A DNA stretch of 64,000 nt from Lactovum miscens (lineage in GTDB: Bacteria; Bacillota; Bacilli; Lactobacillales; Streptococcaceae). The stretch's first letter is position 1. Each line of letters opens with the position of its first letter. The position numbers and the translations under genes were made by a program. Location: contig NZ_JACHHV010000006.1 of the NCBI RefSeq assembly GCF_014202895.1, positions 1-64,000 on the forward strand. Reading direction: 5' to 3'. The notes under the pieces are model-generated. The model was not told where the DNA came from and did not search any database. It saw only the letters and a list, made by a program, of their open reading frames with translations. This document shows, one piece after another, positions 9,076 to 17,846 of this stretch.

Positions 9076-9216
9076 AAATAATAAGCGACACTTCGGGTGA
9101 GAATCCGATGAGAAGCATCCAAACAAAAAATTTAATAGAAGTGGGGAAGGTTGCCTTACAGGCAGAACTCCTCTCTAGTAGAAAATTTTTCATAAACTTC
9201 AAGGAGAATAACTAGA
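9076..9216 (+). promoter_or_regulatory. Structured leader of fusA
   Basis: The 140 bases before fusA contain GGGGAAGGTTGCCT and AGGCAGAACTCCTC around 9142-9172. These can form a stem with an internal loop, and CGG/CCG pairs lie near 9095-9110. No consensus promoter is obvious. AAGGAGAATAACTAGA precedes the ATG. The region may hold a leader RNA, but I do not recognise a known family. Confidence 0.3.
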
Positions 9217-11304
9217 ATGCCTCGTGAATATTCATTAGAAAAAACACGTAACATCGGTATCATGGCTCACGTCGATGCCGGTAAAACTACAACGACTGAG
9301 CGTGTGCTTTTCCATACTCATAAAATTCACAAAATTGGTGAAACCCACGATGGCGCTTCACAAATGGACTGGATGAAGCAAGAGCAGGAGCGTGGAATCA
9401 CAATCACTTCAGCCGCTACAACTGCATACTGGAAGAACAACCGTATCAATATTATTGATACTCCAGGACACGTTGACTTCACGATCGAAGTACAACGTTC
9501 ACTCCGTGTTCTTGATGGTGCAGTAACAGTTCTTGATTCACAAGTTGGTGTTGAACCACAAACAGAAACTGTTTGGCGTCAAGCCACAGAATATAAAGTA
9601 CCACGTATTGTCTTTTCAAATAAGATGGACAAGACAGGTGCAGATTTCTTCGCTTCAGTTGAATCACTTCATGAGCGCCTCCAAGCCAATGCTCACCCAA
9701 TTCAAATTCCAATTGGTGCTGAAGATTATCTTTCAGGGGGCATCGACCTTGTTGAAATGAAGGCTTGGCACTATGATGGTGCAGCCGAAGAAGAAGCAAC
9801 TGAAATTCCAATCCCAGAAGATATGCAAACTCTTGCTGAAGAGTGGCGTGAGAAATTAGTTGAAGCAGTTGCTGAAAATGATGAAGATCTCATGATGAAA
9901 TATCTTGAGGGTGAAGAAATTACTATACCAGAGCTCAAGGCAGGTATCCGTAAGGCTACTATCGCTGCAGATTTCTTCCCAGTAATGGGTGGCTCTGCAT
10001 ATAAGAACATGGGTGTTAAGGCTATGCTTGATGCAGTTCTTGATTACTTGCCATCACCAGTTGACGTACCAGCTATCAATGGTATCAATCCTAAGACTGA
10101 TGCTGAAGAAGTGCGTCACCCATCAGACTCAGAACCATTTTCAGCAATTGCCTTCAAAATTATGACAGATCCATTTGTTGGTCGATTGACATTTTTCCGT
10201 GTTTACTCAGGTCATGCAGAAGCAGGTTCATATGTCTTAAATGCTGAATCAGGTAAAAAAGAACGCCTTGGTCGTATTGTGTTGATGCATGCCAATCACC
10301 GGTCAGAAGTTAACGAAGTATGGGCGGGTGATATCGCGGCTGCGATCGGTTTCAAAGATACTAAGACAGGGGATACTATCTGTGATGAAAAATCTCCAAT
10401 TATCCTTGAATCTATTGTCTTCCCAGATCCAGTTATAGAGATTGCAATCGAACCTAAGTCAAAAGCTGATCAAGATAAGATGGGCAATGGTCTTCAAAAA
10501 CTTGCTGAGGAAGATCCATCATTCCGTGTTTCTACAAACGAAGAAACTGGTGAAACGGTTATCGCTGGTATGGGTGAACTCCACCTTGACGTTTTGGTTA
10601 CTCGTCTGAGAGATGAATTCGGTGTTGATGCTAACGTTGGTGCTCCTCAAGTTTCTTACCGGGAAACATTCCGTGCAGCTTCAACAAAAGCACGTGGGTT
10701 CTTCAAGCGTCAATCTGGTGGTAAAGGTCAATATGGTGACGTATGGATCGAATTCACACCAAATGAAGAGGGTAAAGGGTTTGAATTTGAAAATGCCATC
10801 GTTGGTGGTGTTGTTCCTCGTGAATATGTACCTGCAGTACAAAAAGGATTGCAAGAATCCATGTCAAATGGTGTCCTTGCTGGGTATCCATTAGTTGATA
10901 TCAAAGCTAAGCTTTATGATGGATCATACCACGATGTCGATTCATCAGAAACAGCCTTCAAGGTTGCTGCCTCATTGGCACTTCGTGAAGCTGCTAAGCA
11001 TGCCAATGCTGTCATTCTTGAACCAATTATGAAAGTTACAATTACAGTACCTGATGAATACATGGGTGATGCAATCGGACACGTGAACTCACGTCGTGGC
11101 ACGGTTGAGGGTATGGAATCTCTTGGAAAAACTCAAATTGTTCATGCAATGGTTCCATTGTCAGAAATGTTTGGTTACGCAACAGTTATCCGTTCAGCTA
11201 CTCAAGGACGCGGTACCTTCATGATGGTCTTTGACCACTACTCAGATGTGCCAAAATCAGTTCAAGAAGAAATCATCAAAAAGAATGGTGGTTCTGCTGA
11301 CTAA
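9217..11304 (+). CDS. fusA: Elongation factor G
   Basis: GTPase that drives ribosomal translocation and, with RRF, ribosome recycling. The 695 residues are the normal bacterial length. The GTPase motifs are [16 protein letters not shown] (G1), the switch [19 protein letters not shown] (G3) and [11 protein letters not shown] (G4). The later domains show [27 protein letters not shown] and [13 protein letters not shown]. The start ATG has AAGGAG 10 bases upstream. Terminators on both sides suggest regulation separate from rpsL-rpsG. Confidence 0.98.
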   Translation: MPREYSLEKTRNIGIMAHVDAGKTTTTERVLFHTHKIHKIGETHDGASQMDWMKQEQERGITITSAATTAYWKNNRINIIDTPGHVDFTIEVQRSLRVLDGAVTVLDSQVGVEPQTETVWRQATEYKVPRIVFSNKMDKTGADFFASVESLHERLQANAHPIQIPIGAEDYLSGGIDLVEMKAWHYDGAAEEEATEIPIPEDMQTLAEEWREKLVEAVAENDEDLMMKYLEGEEITIPELKAGIRKATIAADFFPVMGGSAYKNMGVKAMLDAVLDYLPSPVDVPAINGINPKTDAEEVRHPSDSEPFSAIAFKIMTDPFVGRLTFFRVYSGHAEAGSYVLNAESGKKERLGRIVLMHANHRSEVNEVWAGDIAAAIGFKDTKTGDTICDEKSPIILESIVFPDPVIEIAIEPKSKADQDKMGNGLQKLAEEDPSFRVSTNEETGETVIAGMGELHLDVLVTRLRDEFGVDANVGAPQVSYRETFRAASTKARGFFKRQSGGKGQYGDVWIEFTPNEEGKGFEFENAIVGGVVPREYVPAVQKGLQESMSNGVLAGYPLVDIKAKLYDGSYHDVDSSETAFKVAASLALREAAKHANAVILEPIMKVTITVPDEYMGDAIGHVNSRRGTVEGMESLGKTQIVHAMVPLSEMFGYATVIRSATQGRGTFMMVFDHYSDVPKSVQEEIIKKNGGSAD

Positions 11305-11314
11305 GCAGAGTAAT

Positions 11315-11340
11315 AAAAAACGGGCTTCAGTCCGTTTTTT
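11315..11340. terminator. Terminator after fusA
   Basis: AAAAAACGG (11315-11323) pairs with CCGTTTTTT (11332-11340) over a short loop. The A-tract and T-tract make it potentially bidirectional. Confidence 0.85.
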
Positions 11341-11364
11341 ATTACTCAATAATTTCAAAAGACA

Positions 11365-11398
11365 AACGTTCGGGAAAAATTCTTGAGTATGGTATAAT
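11365..11398 (+). promoter_or_regulatory. purR promoter with a PurBox-like site
   Basis: TATAAT at 11393-11398 is the -10. GTTCGG at 11368-11373, flanked by A/T-rich bases, matches the reverse complement of the PurBox core CCGAAC bound by Gram-positive PurR, and sits in the -35 region. This suggests autoregulation. Flanking positions of the box are imperfect. Confidence 0.55.
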
Positions 11399-11420
11399 CT
11401 TAGATGAGAGGTTGATAAAA

Positions 11421-12236
11421 ATGAAAAGAAGCGAACGTTTGGTGGATCTAACAAATTTCCTAACAGAAAACCCATTTGAATTGCTAAAGTTAAGTACTTT
11501 TACCGAAAGATATGAATCTTCAAAGTCAACGATTTCCGAGGATTTGGAAATCATTCGCCAGGTGTTTAAAGCAAGAGAAATTGGGGAAATCAAGACCTAT
11601 ACAGGGACTGCTGGCGGTGTAGAGTTTATTCCTGATATTTCAGATAAACGCTCAGTTGAGTTTGCGAGAGATATTCAAGAACTGATGGGACACCAAAAAC
11701 GTATTCTGCCAGGGGGTTATCTTTATTTATCTGATATTGTAGGAGATCCAACTAACTTGAAAAAAATTGGGCGTATTTTGGCGCATGAGTTTATTGACGC
11801 CCGGGTAGATGCGGTAATGACCATTGCGACTAAAGGTATCCCAATTGCTCAAGCTACAGCTGAGTGCTTAAATGTTCCTTTTGTTGTAGTGAGACGAGAC
11901 CCAAAAGTCACAGAAGGAGCAACATTAGCTGTGAACTATATGTCTGGCTCGAGTTCCAAGGTAGAATCCATGGTTCTCTCAAAACGTGCCTTGCTTCCAG
12001 GCAAACGTGTCCTGATTGTAGATGATTTCATGAAAGGAGGCGGGACTCTCAATGGGATGCGTAGCTTAGTTTATGAAATGGATTGTCGCGTTGCTGGCGT
12101 TTCTGTCTTTATTGAGGGACCATTCCATGGAGAACGTCCGCTTGTTGATTATCGTTCAATGCTCAGAGTGGATAATATTGATCTGGCTAATCATGCAATT
12201 GATGTAAGGCTTGGAAATATGTTTGACAGAGCTTAA
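11421..12236 (+). CDS. purR: Purine operon regulator PurR
   Basis: Gram-positive PurR: an N-terminal winged helix (about residues 1-75, KRSERLVDLTNFLTENP start) fused to a phosphoribosyltransferase-like domain. The PRPP-binding loop reads VLIVDDFMKGGGTLNGM. It senses PRPP and controls purine genes; in lactococci it is known as an activator. The ATG at 11421 is preferred because AGAGG lies 9 bases upstream and family members start MKR-ERLV; an upstream TTG adds three residues. 271 residues is the usual length. A strong terminator follows. Confidence 0.93.
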   Translation: MKRSERLVDLTNFLTENPFELLKLSTFTERYESSKSTISEDLEIIRQVFKAREIGEIKTYTGTAGGVEFIPDISDKRSVEFARDIQELMGHQKRILPGGYLYLSDIVGDPTNLKKIGRILAHEFIDARVDAVMTIATKGIPIAQATAECLNVPFVVVRRDPKVTEGATLAVNYMSGSSSKVESMVLSKRALLPGKRVLIVDDFMKGGGTLNGMRSLVYEMDCRVAGVSVFIEGPFHGERPLVDYRSMLRVDNIDLANHAIDVRLGNMFDRA

Positions 12237-12250
12237 TAATAAATAAAAAT

Positions 12251-12287
12251 AAATAACAGCTGCAAGCTTTGTCTGCAGCTGTTATTT
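12251..12287. terminator. Strong terminator after purR
   Basis: AAATAACAGCTGCA (12251-12264) and TGCAGCTGTTATTT (12274-12287) are perfect 14-base arms with a 9-base loop. The A/T ends allow use from both strands, which suits its place between purR and the convergent tRNA genes. Confidence 0.9.
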
Positions 12288-12300
12288 ATTAAAAGAAAGT

Positions 12301-12324
12301 AAAAAAAAGAAGCTCATTGCTTCT
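12301..12324 (-). terminator. Terminator of the tRNA transcript
   Basis: On the minus strand AGAAGC, a 5-base loop, GCTTCT and then a T-run (plus-strand A-run 12301-12308) lie immediately after tRNA-Pro. Confidence 0.8.
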
Positions 12325-12329
12325 AAGTA

Positions 12330-12403
12330 TCGGGAAGACAGGATTCGAACCTGCGACACCTTGGTCCCAAACCAAGTACTCTACCAAGCTGAGCTACTTC
12401 CCG
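12330..12403 (-). tRNA. tRNA-Pro (anticodon UGG)
   Basis: A 74-base cloverleaf on the minus strand. The acceptor CGGGAAG pairs with CTTCCCG, the D-stem is AGCTC, the anticodon arm is CTTGG-TTTGGGA-CCAAG with TGG, and the T-loop is GTTCGAATC. The discriminator is A and CCA is not encoded, as is common for Firmicutes tRNAs. Confidence 0.95.
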
Positions 12404-12492
12404 TAACATCATTAAGTAAAGAAATTCGTTTAATAATTCTTTAATCAAATCGCTCACTGTGTTAATTTAGGCAAGCTAATATTAACATAGAA

Positions 12493-12566
12493 TGCGCCCA
12501 GCAGGATTCGAACCTGCAACCGCTTGATTCGTAGTCAAGTACTCTATCCAGTTGAGCCATGGGCGC
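12493..12566 (-). tRNA. tRNA-Arg (anticodon ACG)
   Basis: A 74-base cloverleaf on the minus strand. The acceptor GCGCCCA pairs with TGGGCGC, the anticodon arm is CTTGA-CTACGAA-TCAAG with ACG (read as ICG), and the T-loop is GTTCGAATC. It lies upstream of tRNA-Pro in the same transcript; the 89-base spacer has a GTTAAT...ATTAAC dyad. Confidence 0.95.
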
Positions 12567-13183
12567 CTTTAACAACTAGCATAGTTTACCACAAGATGGT
12601 ATAAATAGCAAATTTTAAACCCCTTATTTAGTCATATTATTTAGTCATATTTGGGAAGTACCATAGGTTAAAAGTAATGCAACTTAATATCTATTGGATT
12701 TAACTATTTAACCTACATGACCTGCTAAAATATTCATATCTTTTTCAAGTTAAGTCCAGATTATTTTGATCAAATTGTTTTGCTTTTAAATACCTAAGTT
12801 GTCAAAGACTTGTTTAAAATTGAATTTCATGAAATTACTACATATAGGCAGGATTCTGTCTGGGTTTGGACTAGAGATTGATTAATTAGTAATAGAAATA
12901 TCTACTCTTAATATAGAATAAATATTTGAAAAAATTATTAGCTTCATCATTATATGATATGAGAAGTGTCTTTTTGACTTAATATAATTTTATCTTTAAA
13001 AGATTGAATTTTTATAAGCTACTGAGATTTTATTTAGTTTATCAATTGGCAAATATGAAAATGTTGTAGCACTACCTCCACGCGGCAAATCCAGAATAAC
13101 TAAGGACAGTATAAGATACAATCTGTGGACATATATAATGCCAAAATTGGAAACTAGATGAATATGATGTTTTTTGAGGTGAA
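12567..13183. other. Gene-free stretch with a 13-base tandem repeat
   Basis: About 600 AT-rich bases without a supportable gene. The only clear structure is a perfect two-copy tandem repeat of TTATTTAGTCATA at 12624-12649, roughly 60 bases upstream of tRNA-Arg. I see no other site. Confidence 0.5.
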
Positions 13184-14212
13184 ATGGCGTATAATACAAT
13201 TCATATGAGGAAAAAAGTAACGATCAATGATATTGCTCAGCTGACAGGGGTCTCCAAAACGACTATTTCACGATTTTTGAACGATAAATACGAAGGAATG
13301 TCTGGTGAAACGCGTCAAAGAATTGATGCGGTGATAAAGGAGCTAAACTATCGTCCTAACCGTCAAGCAAGAGCTTTAAAATCCCAGATTTCATCAATGA
13401 TTGGAATTGTAGTAGTTGATATTTCGAATCCGTATACATCAAGAATGGTCAAAGGAATAATGGATCGCTTGAAAAATACACAGTATCATACCCTTATTAT
13501 GGACTCTGACCTAAGCCAAGAGCGGGAGCAGAAAAATGTAAATAAGCTTTTAGATGAGCAAGTTGACGGTATTGTTATTCAGCCCCTAGGAAAAAGTTCG
13601 ACAGATTATCAGGCTTTAGGAACAAATGTTCCAGTAGTACAGATTGATCGTTACGTAGAGCCTTTGATATGGCCGGCGGTAGTCTCTGACAATTTTGTTC
13701 AATCAAGAAATCTTGCGAAATTGTTTCTAGAAAAAGACTATCAACGGATTATTGTTGTTTCTCCCCCCATTAAATATGCTTCCCCTCGAATTAATCGATT
13801 AAAAGGGCTACTTAATGAACTAGTTAACACTGACATTGAAGTCAAACAAGTTATTACAACCGAAATTAAAGATGTTGTTGCAAGGAATGAGGAAATTTGG
13901 GAACAACTTAAAGTTTACATTAAAGGCGATGCTAAAACAGCCATTTATGCTTTTAATGGTGGACTGTTGTATGGACTTATCAAAATATTCAAAGAAAAAA
14001 ACATTTTAATTCCTGAACAAGTTGGACTAGTTGGATATGATGATGGTGCATTCGCTGATTTAGTAAGCCCTGGTATAACTTCAATTGAACAAAATCCAGT
14101 TGAAATAGGGTACCAAGCAGCTGATAAACTCTTAGAGCAAATCGAAGGAAAGGAAAGTCTCATCGAATTAACTTGTGTTGATTCAAAATTAAATATTAGA
14201 CAATCATTATAA
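13184..14212 (+). CDS. kdgR: LacI-family regulator of the uronate operon (KdgR-like)
   Basis: The N-terminal helix-turn-helix reads VTINDIAQLTGVSKTTISRF with the hinge NYRPNRQARALKS. A periplasmic-binding-protein-like sensor follows (IGIVVVDISNPYTSRMVKGI, then VGYDDGAFADLVSPGITSIEQ). It lies directly upstream of kduI-kdgA and a LacI-type operator, so it most likely represses that operon and responds to KDG or a related intermediate (inference). The start is uncertain. ATG 13184 has GAGG only 4 bases upstream. ATG 13205 lies 9 bases after a TATAAT (13190-13195) and would fit a leaderless message. Confidence 0.85.
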   Translation: MAYNTIHMRKKVTINDIAQLTGVSKTTISRFLNDKYEGMSGETRQRIDAVIKELNYRPNRQARALKSQISSMIGIVVVDISNPYTSRMVKGIMDRLKNTQYHTLIMDSDLSQEREQKNVNKLLDEQVDGIVIQPLGKSSTDYQALGTNVPVVQIDRYVEPLIWPAVVSDNFVQSRNLAKLFLEKDYQRIIVVSPPIKYASPRINRLKGLLNELVNTDIEVKQVITTEIKDVVARNEEIWEQLKVYIKGDAKTAIYAFNGGLLYGLIKIFKEKNILIPEQVGLVGYDDGAFADLVSPGITSIEQNPVEIGYQAADKLLEQIEGKESLIELTCVDSKLNIRQSL

Positions 14213-14213
14213 G

Positions 14214-14253
14214 AAAACCTTTACAAAAAACATATATTTGTAAAGGTTTTTTT
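14214..14253 (+). terminator. Terminator after the LacI-type regulator
   Basis: Perfect 14-base arms AAAACCTTTACAAA (14214-14227) and TTTGTAAAGGTTTT (14237-14250), 9-base loop, followed by further T residues. Confidence 0.92.
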
Positions 14254-14273
14254 AATTTTATCTATTTTATTTG

Positions 14274-14302
14274 TTGACAGATAAAATGAAAACGCTTATA
14301 AT
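14274..14302 (+). promoter_or_regulatory. Consensus promoter of the uronate operon with overlapping cre site
   Basis: TTGACA (14274-14279), 17 bases, TATAAT (14297-14302). TGAAAACGCTTATA at 14287-14300 matches the CcpA cre consensus at nearly all positions and overlaps the -10. This predicts catabolite repression by blocking RNA polymerase. A second, weaker cre-like sequence TGCAAACGCTTTAA lies in the leader at 14387-14400. Confidence 0.88.
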
Positions 14303-14305
14303 ATA

Positions 14306-14333
14306 GGTAAATCGGTTTACCAAATCGATAAAC
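14306..14333 (+). promoter_or_regulatory. LacI-type operator upstream of kduI
   Basis: GGTAAA-TCGG-TTTACC (14306-14321) is a near-perfect palindrome at the expected transcription start. It overlaps a second dyad GTTTA...TAAAC extending to 14333. It is the natural binding site for the LacI-family regulator encoded just upstream. Position at +1 implies repression. Confidence 0.75.
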
Positions 14334-14410
14334 TAAATTATTTTGGCCGGCAGAATTATTTTAGTGTCATATTATTTTGAATGAAATGCAAACGCTTTAA
14401 AGGAGAAAAA

Positions 14411-15256
14411 TTGAGCAATCAAACTATGGAAACTCGATATGCACATGCACCAAGTGATATTGCAAAATTCACAACAGAAGAATTGCGTCGTGAGTTTGCT
14501 GTTGAGAAAATTTTTGAAGAAGGGTGGATTCATCTGACTTATACTCACAATGATCGTTTGATCTTTGGTGGAGTTGAGCCTACTGAAAAACCCTTGGAAA
14601 TCATATTGGACAAAGTCCTAGGGGTTGAATATTTCCTCGAACGACGTGAACTTGGATTTATCAATATAGGTGGAGACGGAAGCGTTGAAATTGATGGGGT
14701 TGAAGATGAAGTTCTACATCGCGATGGCTATTATGTTGGTAAAGAAACTAAACATGTAATTTTCAAATCAAAAGATTCTAAGCATCCTGCTAAATTTTAC
14801 GTTGCATCTGCACCGGCGCACCACAAATATCCTAATAAAAAGATTGCATTGTCGAATATTAATCCGCTAACACCTGGGGATGATGAGCATATGAATAAAC
14901 GAAAAATAAACCAATATGTTCATCCAAATCAAGTTGAGTCTTGTCAACTTCAGATGGGATTAACTTCGTTAGCATCAGGTTCATCATGGAATACGATGCC
15001 ATGTCACACACATGAACGTCGTATGGAAGCTTATTTTTACTTTGAGCTTCCCAAAGAAGAGGCCATATTTCATTTCATGGGGAAGCCAAATGAAACTAAA
15101 CACTTGATTCTTCATGATGACGAAGCGGTAATCAATCCTAGTTGGTCAGTTCATTTTGGTGTAGCAACGAGCAATTATTCATTCATATGGGCAATGTGTG
15201 GGGAAAACATAACTTATGATGATATGGATATCATACCAATTAGCAAATTAAAATAA
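14411..15256 (+). CDS. kduI: 5-dehydro-4-deoxy-D-glucuronate isomerase (KduI)
   Basis: Isomerises 4-deoxy-L-threo-5-hexosulose uronate, released from unsaturated uronides, to 3-deoxy-D-glycero-2,5-hexodiulosonate. The family signature GVEYFLERRELGFINIGG is present. Zinc ligands H199, H201 and E206 (CHTHERRME) and H248 (NPSWSVHFG) fit the E. coli ligands with an offset of three. The TTG start at 14411 is chosen because AAAGGAG lies 6 bases upstream; an ATG 15 bases later is the alternative. The 281-residue length is normal. First gene of the operon. Confidence 0.93.
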   Translation: MSNQTMETRYAHAPSDIAKFTTEELRREFAVEKIFEEGWIHLTYTHNDRLIFGGVEPTEKPLEIILDKVLGVEYFLERRELGFINIGGDGSVEIDGVEDEVLHRDGYYVGKETKHVIFKSKDSKHPAKFYVASAPAHHKYPNKKIALSNINPLTPGDDEHMNKRKINQYVHPNQVESCQLQMGLTSLASGSSWNTMPCHTHERRMEAYFYFELPKEEAIFHFMGKPNETKHLILHDDEAVINPSWSVHFGVATSNYSFIWAMCGENITYDDMDIIPISKLK

Positions 15257-15294
15257 AGAAAAATTCAAAAAAAATTATTCAGGAGAGGATAAAA

Positions 15295-16710
15295 ATGAAA
15301 GTTGCACGTAACATTATCCCTAGTTTGGGACAGGAGACTCGCCCGTTTGCTTGGAAAGACAAAATCGGGTACGCCTTTGGGGATTTATCTAATTGCTGGC
15401 TTTTAGGGTTGGTAAACACGTTTATCACGATTTATTATGTTACCGTTTTAGGGATTGATGGTGTGTGGGTAGGATCTTTACTTTTTGGTGCAAAAATATT
15501 TGATGCTTTTGTCGATCTATTTGTTGGAAAGCTTGCAGATATGGCCAAACTTACACCAGAAGGAAGATTTCGCCCGTGGATTCGTAAAGCTAAATGGTTC
15601 TTTTGCGCGATTGTAATTGTAATGTTCTTACCATTCATACATACATTACCAATGACTTGGAGAATGGTATTTGCTTTTATTACCTATGTTGGATATGACA
15701 TAGGTTATTCTACTATGATTGTCCCTTATGGATCAATGATAGCCGCGATTACATCAGATCCAGTTGAGCATACTTCATTATCCACTTCACGTAGTGTAGG
15801 TTCAGCGATTAGTGGTGGATTAACAGGGTTTTTCATCCCTATGGTCGTATATTCTACAGTTAATGGTCAACAAGTTGCTTCAGCAATGAATTTCTTTTTT
15901 GTTGCAATAGTCTGTGCAGGCTTGGCTTTTGCTGGATATAATGTTACTTATAAATTAACTACAGAGCGTGTCCAGGTAGAACCAAAAGAAAATATTACTT
16001 TTGCACAAATGCTTTCAGGCATAGGCAAAAATCGTGCTTTATTAATCTTGATTATTGCTGATGTATTTATTGTTGTAAACCAAATTTTAGCTGGCACAGC
16101 TAACACATTCTTATTTACAACTTATTTTGAAAATAAGTCAGCGCTTGCAATTGCACTGTTATTTACATATGGAACTGTAGCCGTGCTTGCTCCCTTTGCA
16201 AAATGGTTGACAGCAAGATTTGGAAAAAAAGAGACAAGTATTGCTGCATTGTTTTTCTCAGCAGCACTGTATGTAGTGATGGATTTAGCACACTTTACAA
16301 ACCCGTGGGTTTATCTTGTCTTTATGTTTGTTGCAACTGCAGGAGCGGGAATATTTAATTTGATGGTGTGGGCCTTTATTGCTGACACAGCAGATTATCA
16401 TCAAATTGTAACAGGTAGACGAGAAGATGGAACGATTTATGGATTAAATAGCTTTTCAAGAAAAATTGGGCAAGCAATCGCTGGGTTAATTGGAGGATCA
16501 ATGCTTACCATGATAGGTTATATTGCCTCAACAACGGGAGGCGCAAAACAAACAACACAAGTTGTTAATCGGATTTATGATTTGGCAAACCTATTACCAG
16601 CAGTAATACTAGCTAGTGCTGGAATCATCCTGCTCTTTTATCCATTAAATCGGAAAAAATCAGAAGAAATGGCCAAAGAAATTGAAAAAATTAATGCCAA
16701 TGAGTCTTAA
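15295..16710 (+). CDS. GPH-family sugar:cation symporter
   Basis: A 471-residue polytopic membrane protein of the glycoside-pentoside-hexuronide family (major facilitator superfamily). About 12 hydrophobic segments are visible. The family stretch KIGYAFGDLSNCW at the start, FDAFVDLFVGKLADMAK with TPEGRFRPWI after the second segment, and FIADTADYHQIVTGRREDGTIYG before the last segments are typical. Placed between kduI and the GH105 gene, it probably imports the unsaturated di- or oligosaccharides used by the operon. Substrate is inferred from context. AGGAGAGG precedes the ATG. Confidence 0.88.
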   Translation: MKVARNIIPSLGQETRPFAWKDKIGYAFGDLSNCWLLGLVNTFITIYYVTVLGIDGVWVGSLLFGAKIFDAFVDLFVGKLADMAKLTPEGRFRPWIRKAKWFFCAIVIVMFLPFIHTLPMTWRMVFAFITYVGYDIGYSTMIVPYGSMIAAITSDPVEHTSLSTSRSVGSAISGGLTGFFIPMVVYSTVNGQQVASAMNFFFVAIVCAGLAFAGYNVTYKLTTERVQVEPKENITFAQMLSGIGKNRALLILIIADVFIVVNQILAGTANTFLFTTYFENKSALAIALLFTYGTVAVLAPFAKWLTARFGKKETSIAALFFSAALYVVMDLAHFTNPWVYLVFMFVATAGAGIFNLMVWAFIADTADYHQIVTGRREDGTIYGLNSFSRKIGQAIAGLIGGSMLTMIGYIASTTGGAKQTTQVVNRIYDLANLLPAVILASAGIILLFYPLNRKKSEEMAKEIEKINANES

Positions 16711-16737
16711 TATAATAAGTGAAGGAGAGAGTTTGAG

Positions 16738-17841
16738 ATGATTAAGCGACAGCTTTTTATTGAAAAGAAAAGAGTGGAAGAGTTAATTGATTTATTGACG
16801 GGTAATTTAACGAAGATTGATGACGATGCTGGGAAATTTACTCTTGATTTTGATGGACTAAAAGTAGACGACAAAAGTTGGAGTGTGTGGAACTGGCCTC
16901 AAGGCGTAGGCCTATATGGTATTTTTAAAAATTACAAACTTACCAAAAATTTTAAAACTCTCCGTGTGGTAGGGGACTGGATAGATAAACGGATGATTGA
17001 GGGAGCTCCACCAAGAAATGTCAACACGATGGCACCTCTCTTAACCTTTGCATATATGTTTGAAGAAACAAGAGATTGTAAGTTTATACCCTATTTGGAA
17101 CAATGGGCTGAATGGGCAATGAAAGAAATGCCTCGAACAAATGAAGGGGGGATGGAGCATATTACTTATGGCCCTGAGAATGTGAACCAGTTATGGGACG
17201 ATACACTTATGATGGCGGTTCTTCCACTAGCTAAGATCGGAAAATTGCTCAACCATTCTGAATATATTGAGGAAGCAAAATATCAGTTCTTAATTCATGC
17301 AAAATACTTGGCTGATAAAAAGACTGGGCTTTGGTATCATGGTTGGACATTTGAAGAAAATCATAATTATGCAAAAGCCTTTTGGGCTAGAGGAAATTCT
17401 TGGATTACAATTGCCATTCCTGAAATTATAGATATTTTAGATTTACGTGAAGGAGATTTCTTACGAACTTTTTTGATAAATTTACTGGATGACCAAATTA
17501 AAGCACTTGAAAAATATCAAGACGTGTCTGGAATGTGGCATACCCTCATTGATGATCCCACTTCCTATTTAGAATCTTCTGGCACTGCAGCTTTTGCCTA
17601 TGGAGTTCTTAAGGCAGTTCATTGCCGATACATCGATAAGAAATACGAAGAGGTGGCTTTCAAAGCATTACGAGGATTAATTAAGGAAATCAATGAGGAT
17701 GGAGAAGTTCAACATGTTTCTGTTGGCACTGGCATGGGAAGTAACCTAGATCATTATAGGAATATTGAGATGACTGCAATGCCATATGGGCAATCATTGA
17801 CGATTTTAGCATTAACAGAACTCCTAATTTCTTTCGTGTAA
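16738..17841 (+). CDS. Glycoside hydrolase family 105, unsaturated rhamnogalacturonyl hydrolase-like
   Basis: Cytoplasmic enzyme of the GH105 (YteR/YesR) type, which hydrates the 4,5-double bond of unsaturated uronic-acid ends and so releases the next sugar. The 367-residue length fits. Signatures are WNWPQGVGLYG, QLWDDTLMMAVLPLAK (catalytic Asp pair D154/D155) and FWARGNSWITIA, followed by YLESSGTAAFAYG. There is no signal peptide, so the substrate must be imported. Neighbouring kduI, kduD, kdgK and kdgA process the uronate. The nearby rha genes could use rhamnose, making rhamnogalacturonan fragments the most likely substrate. GH88-type glycosaminoglycan disaccharides are an alternative. Confidence 0.88.
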   Translation: MIKRQLFIEKKRVEELIDLLTGNLTKIDDDAGKFTLDFDGLKVDDKSWSVWNWPQGVGLYGIFKNYKLTKNFKTLRVVGDWIDKRMIEGAPPRNVNTMAPLLTFAYMFEETRDCKFIPYLEQWAEWAMKEMPRTNEGGMEHITYGPENVNQLWDDTLMMAVLPLAKIGKLLNHSEYIEEAKYQFLIHAKYLADKKTGLWYHGWTFEENHNYAKAFWARGNSWITIAIPEIIDILDLREGDFLRTFLINLLDDQIKALEKYQDVSGMWHTLIDDPTSYLESSGTAAFAYGVLKAVHCRYIDKKYEEVAFKALRGLIKEINEDGEVQHVSVGTGMGSNLDHYRNIEMTAMPYGQSLTILALTELLISFV

Positions 17842-17846
17842 TAAGT

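Noticed and set aside
9142-9172. Possible riboswitch or T-box in the fusA leader
   Set aside because: No T-box core motif or known riboswitch signature is visible; only imperfect pairing.
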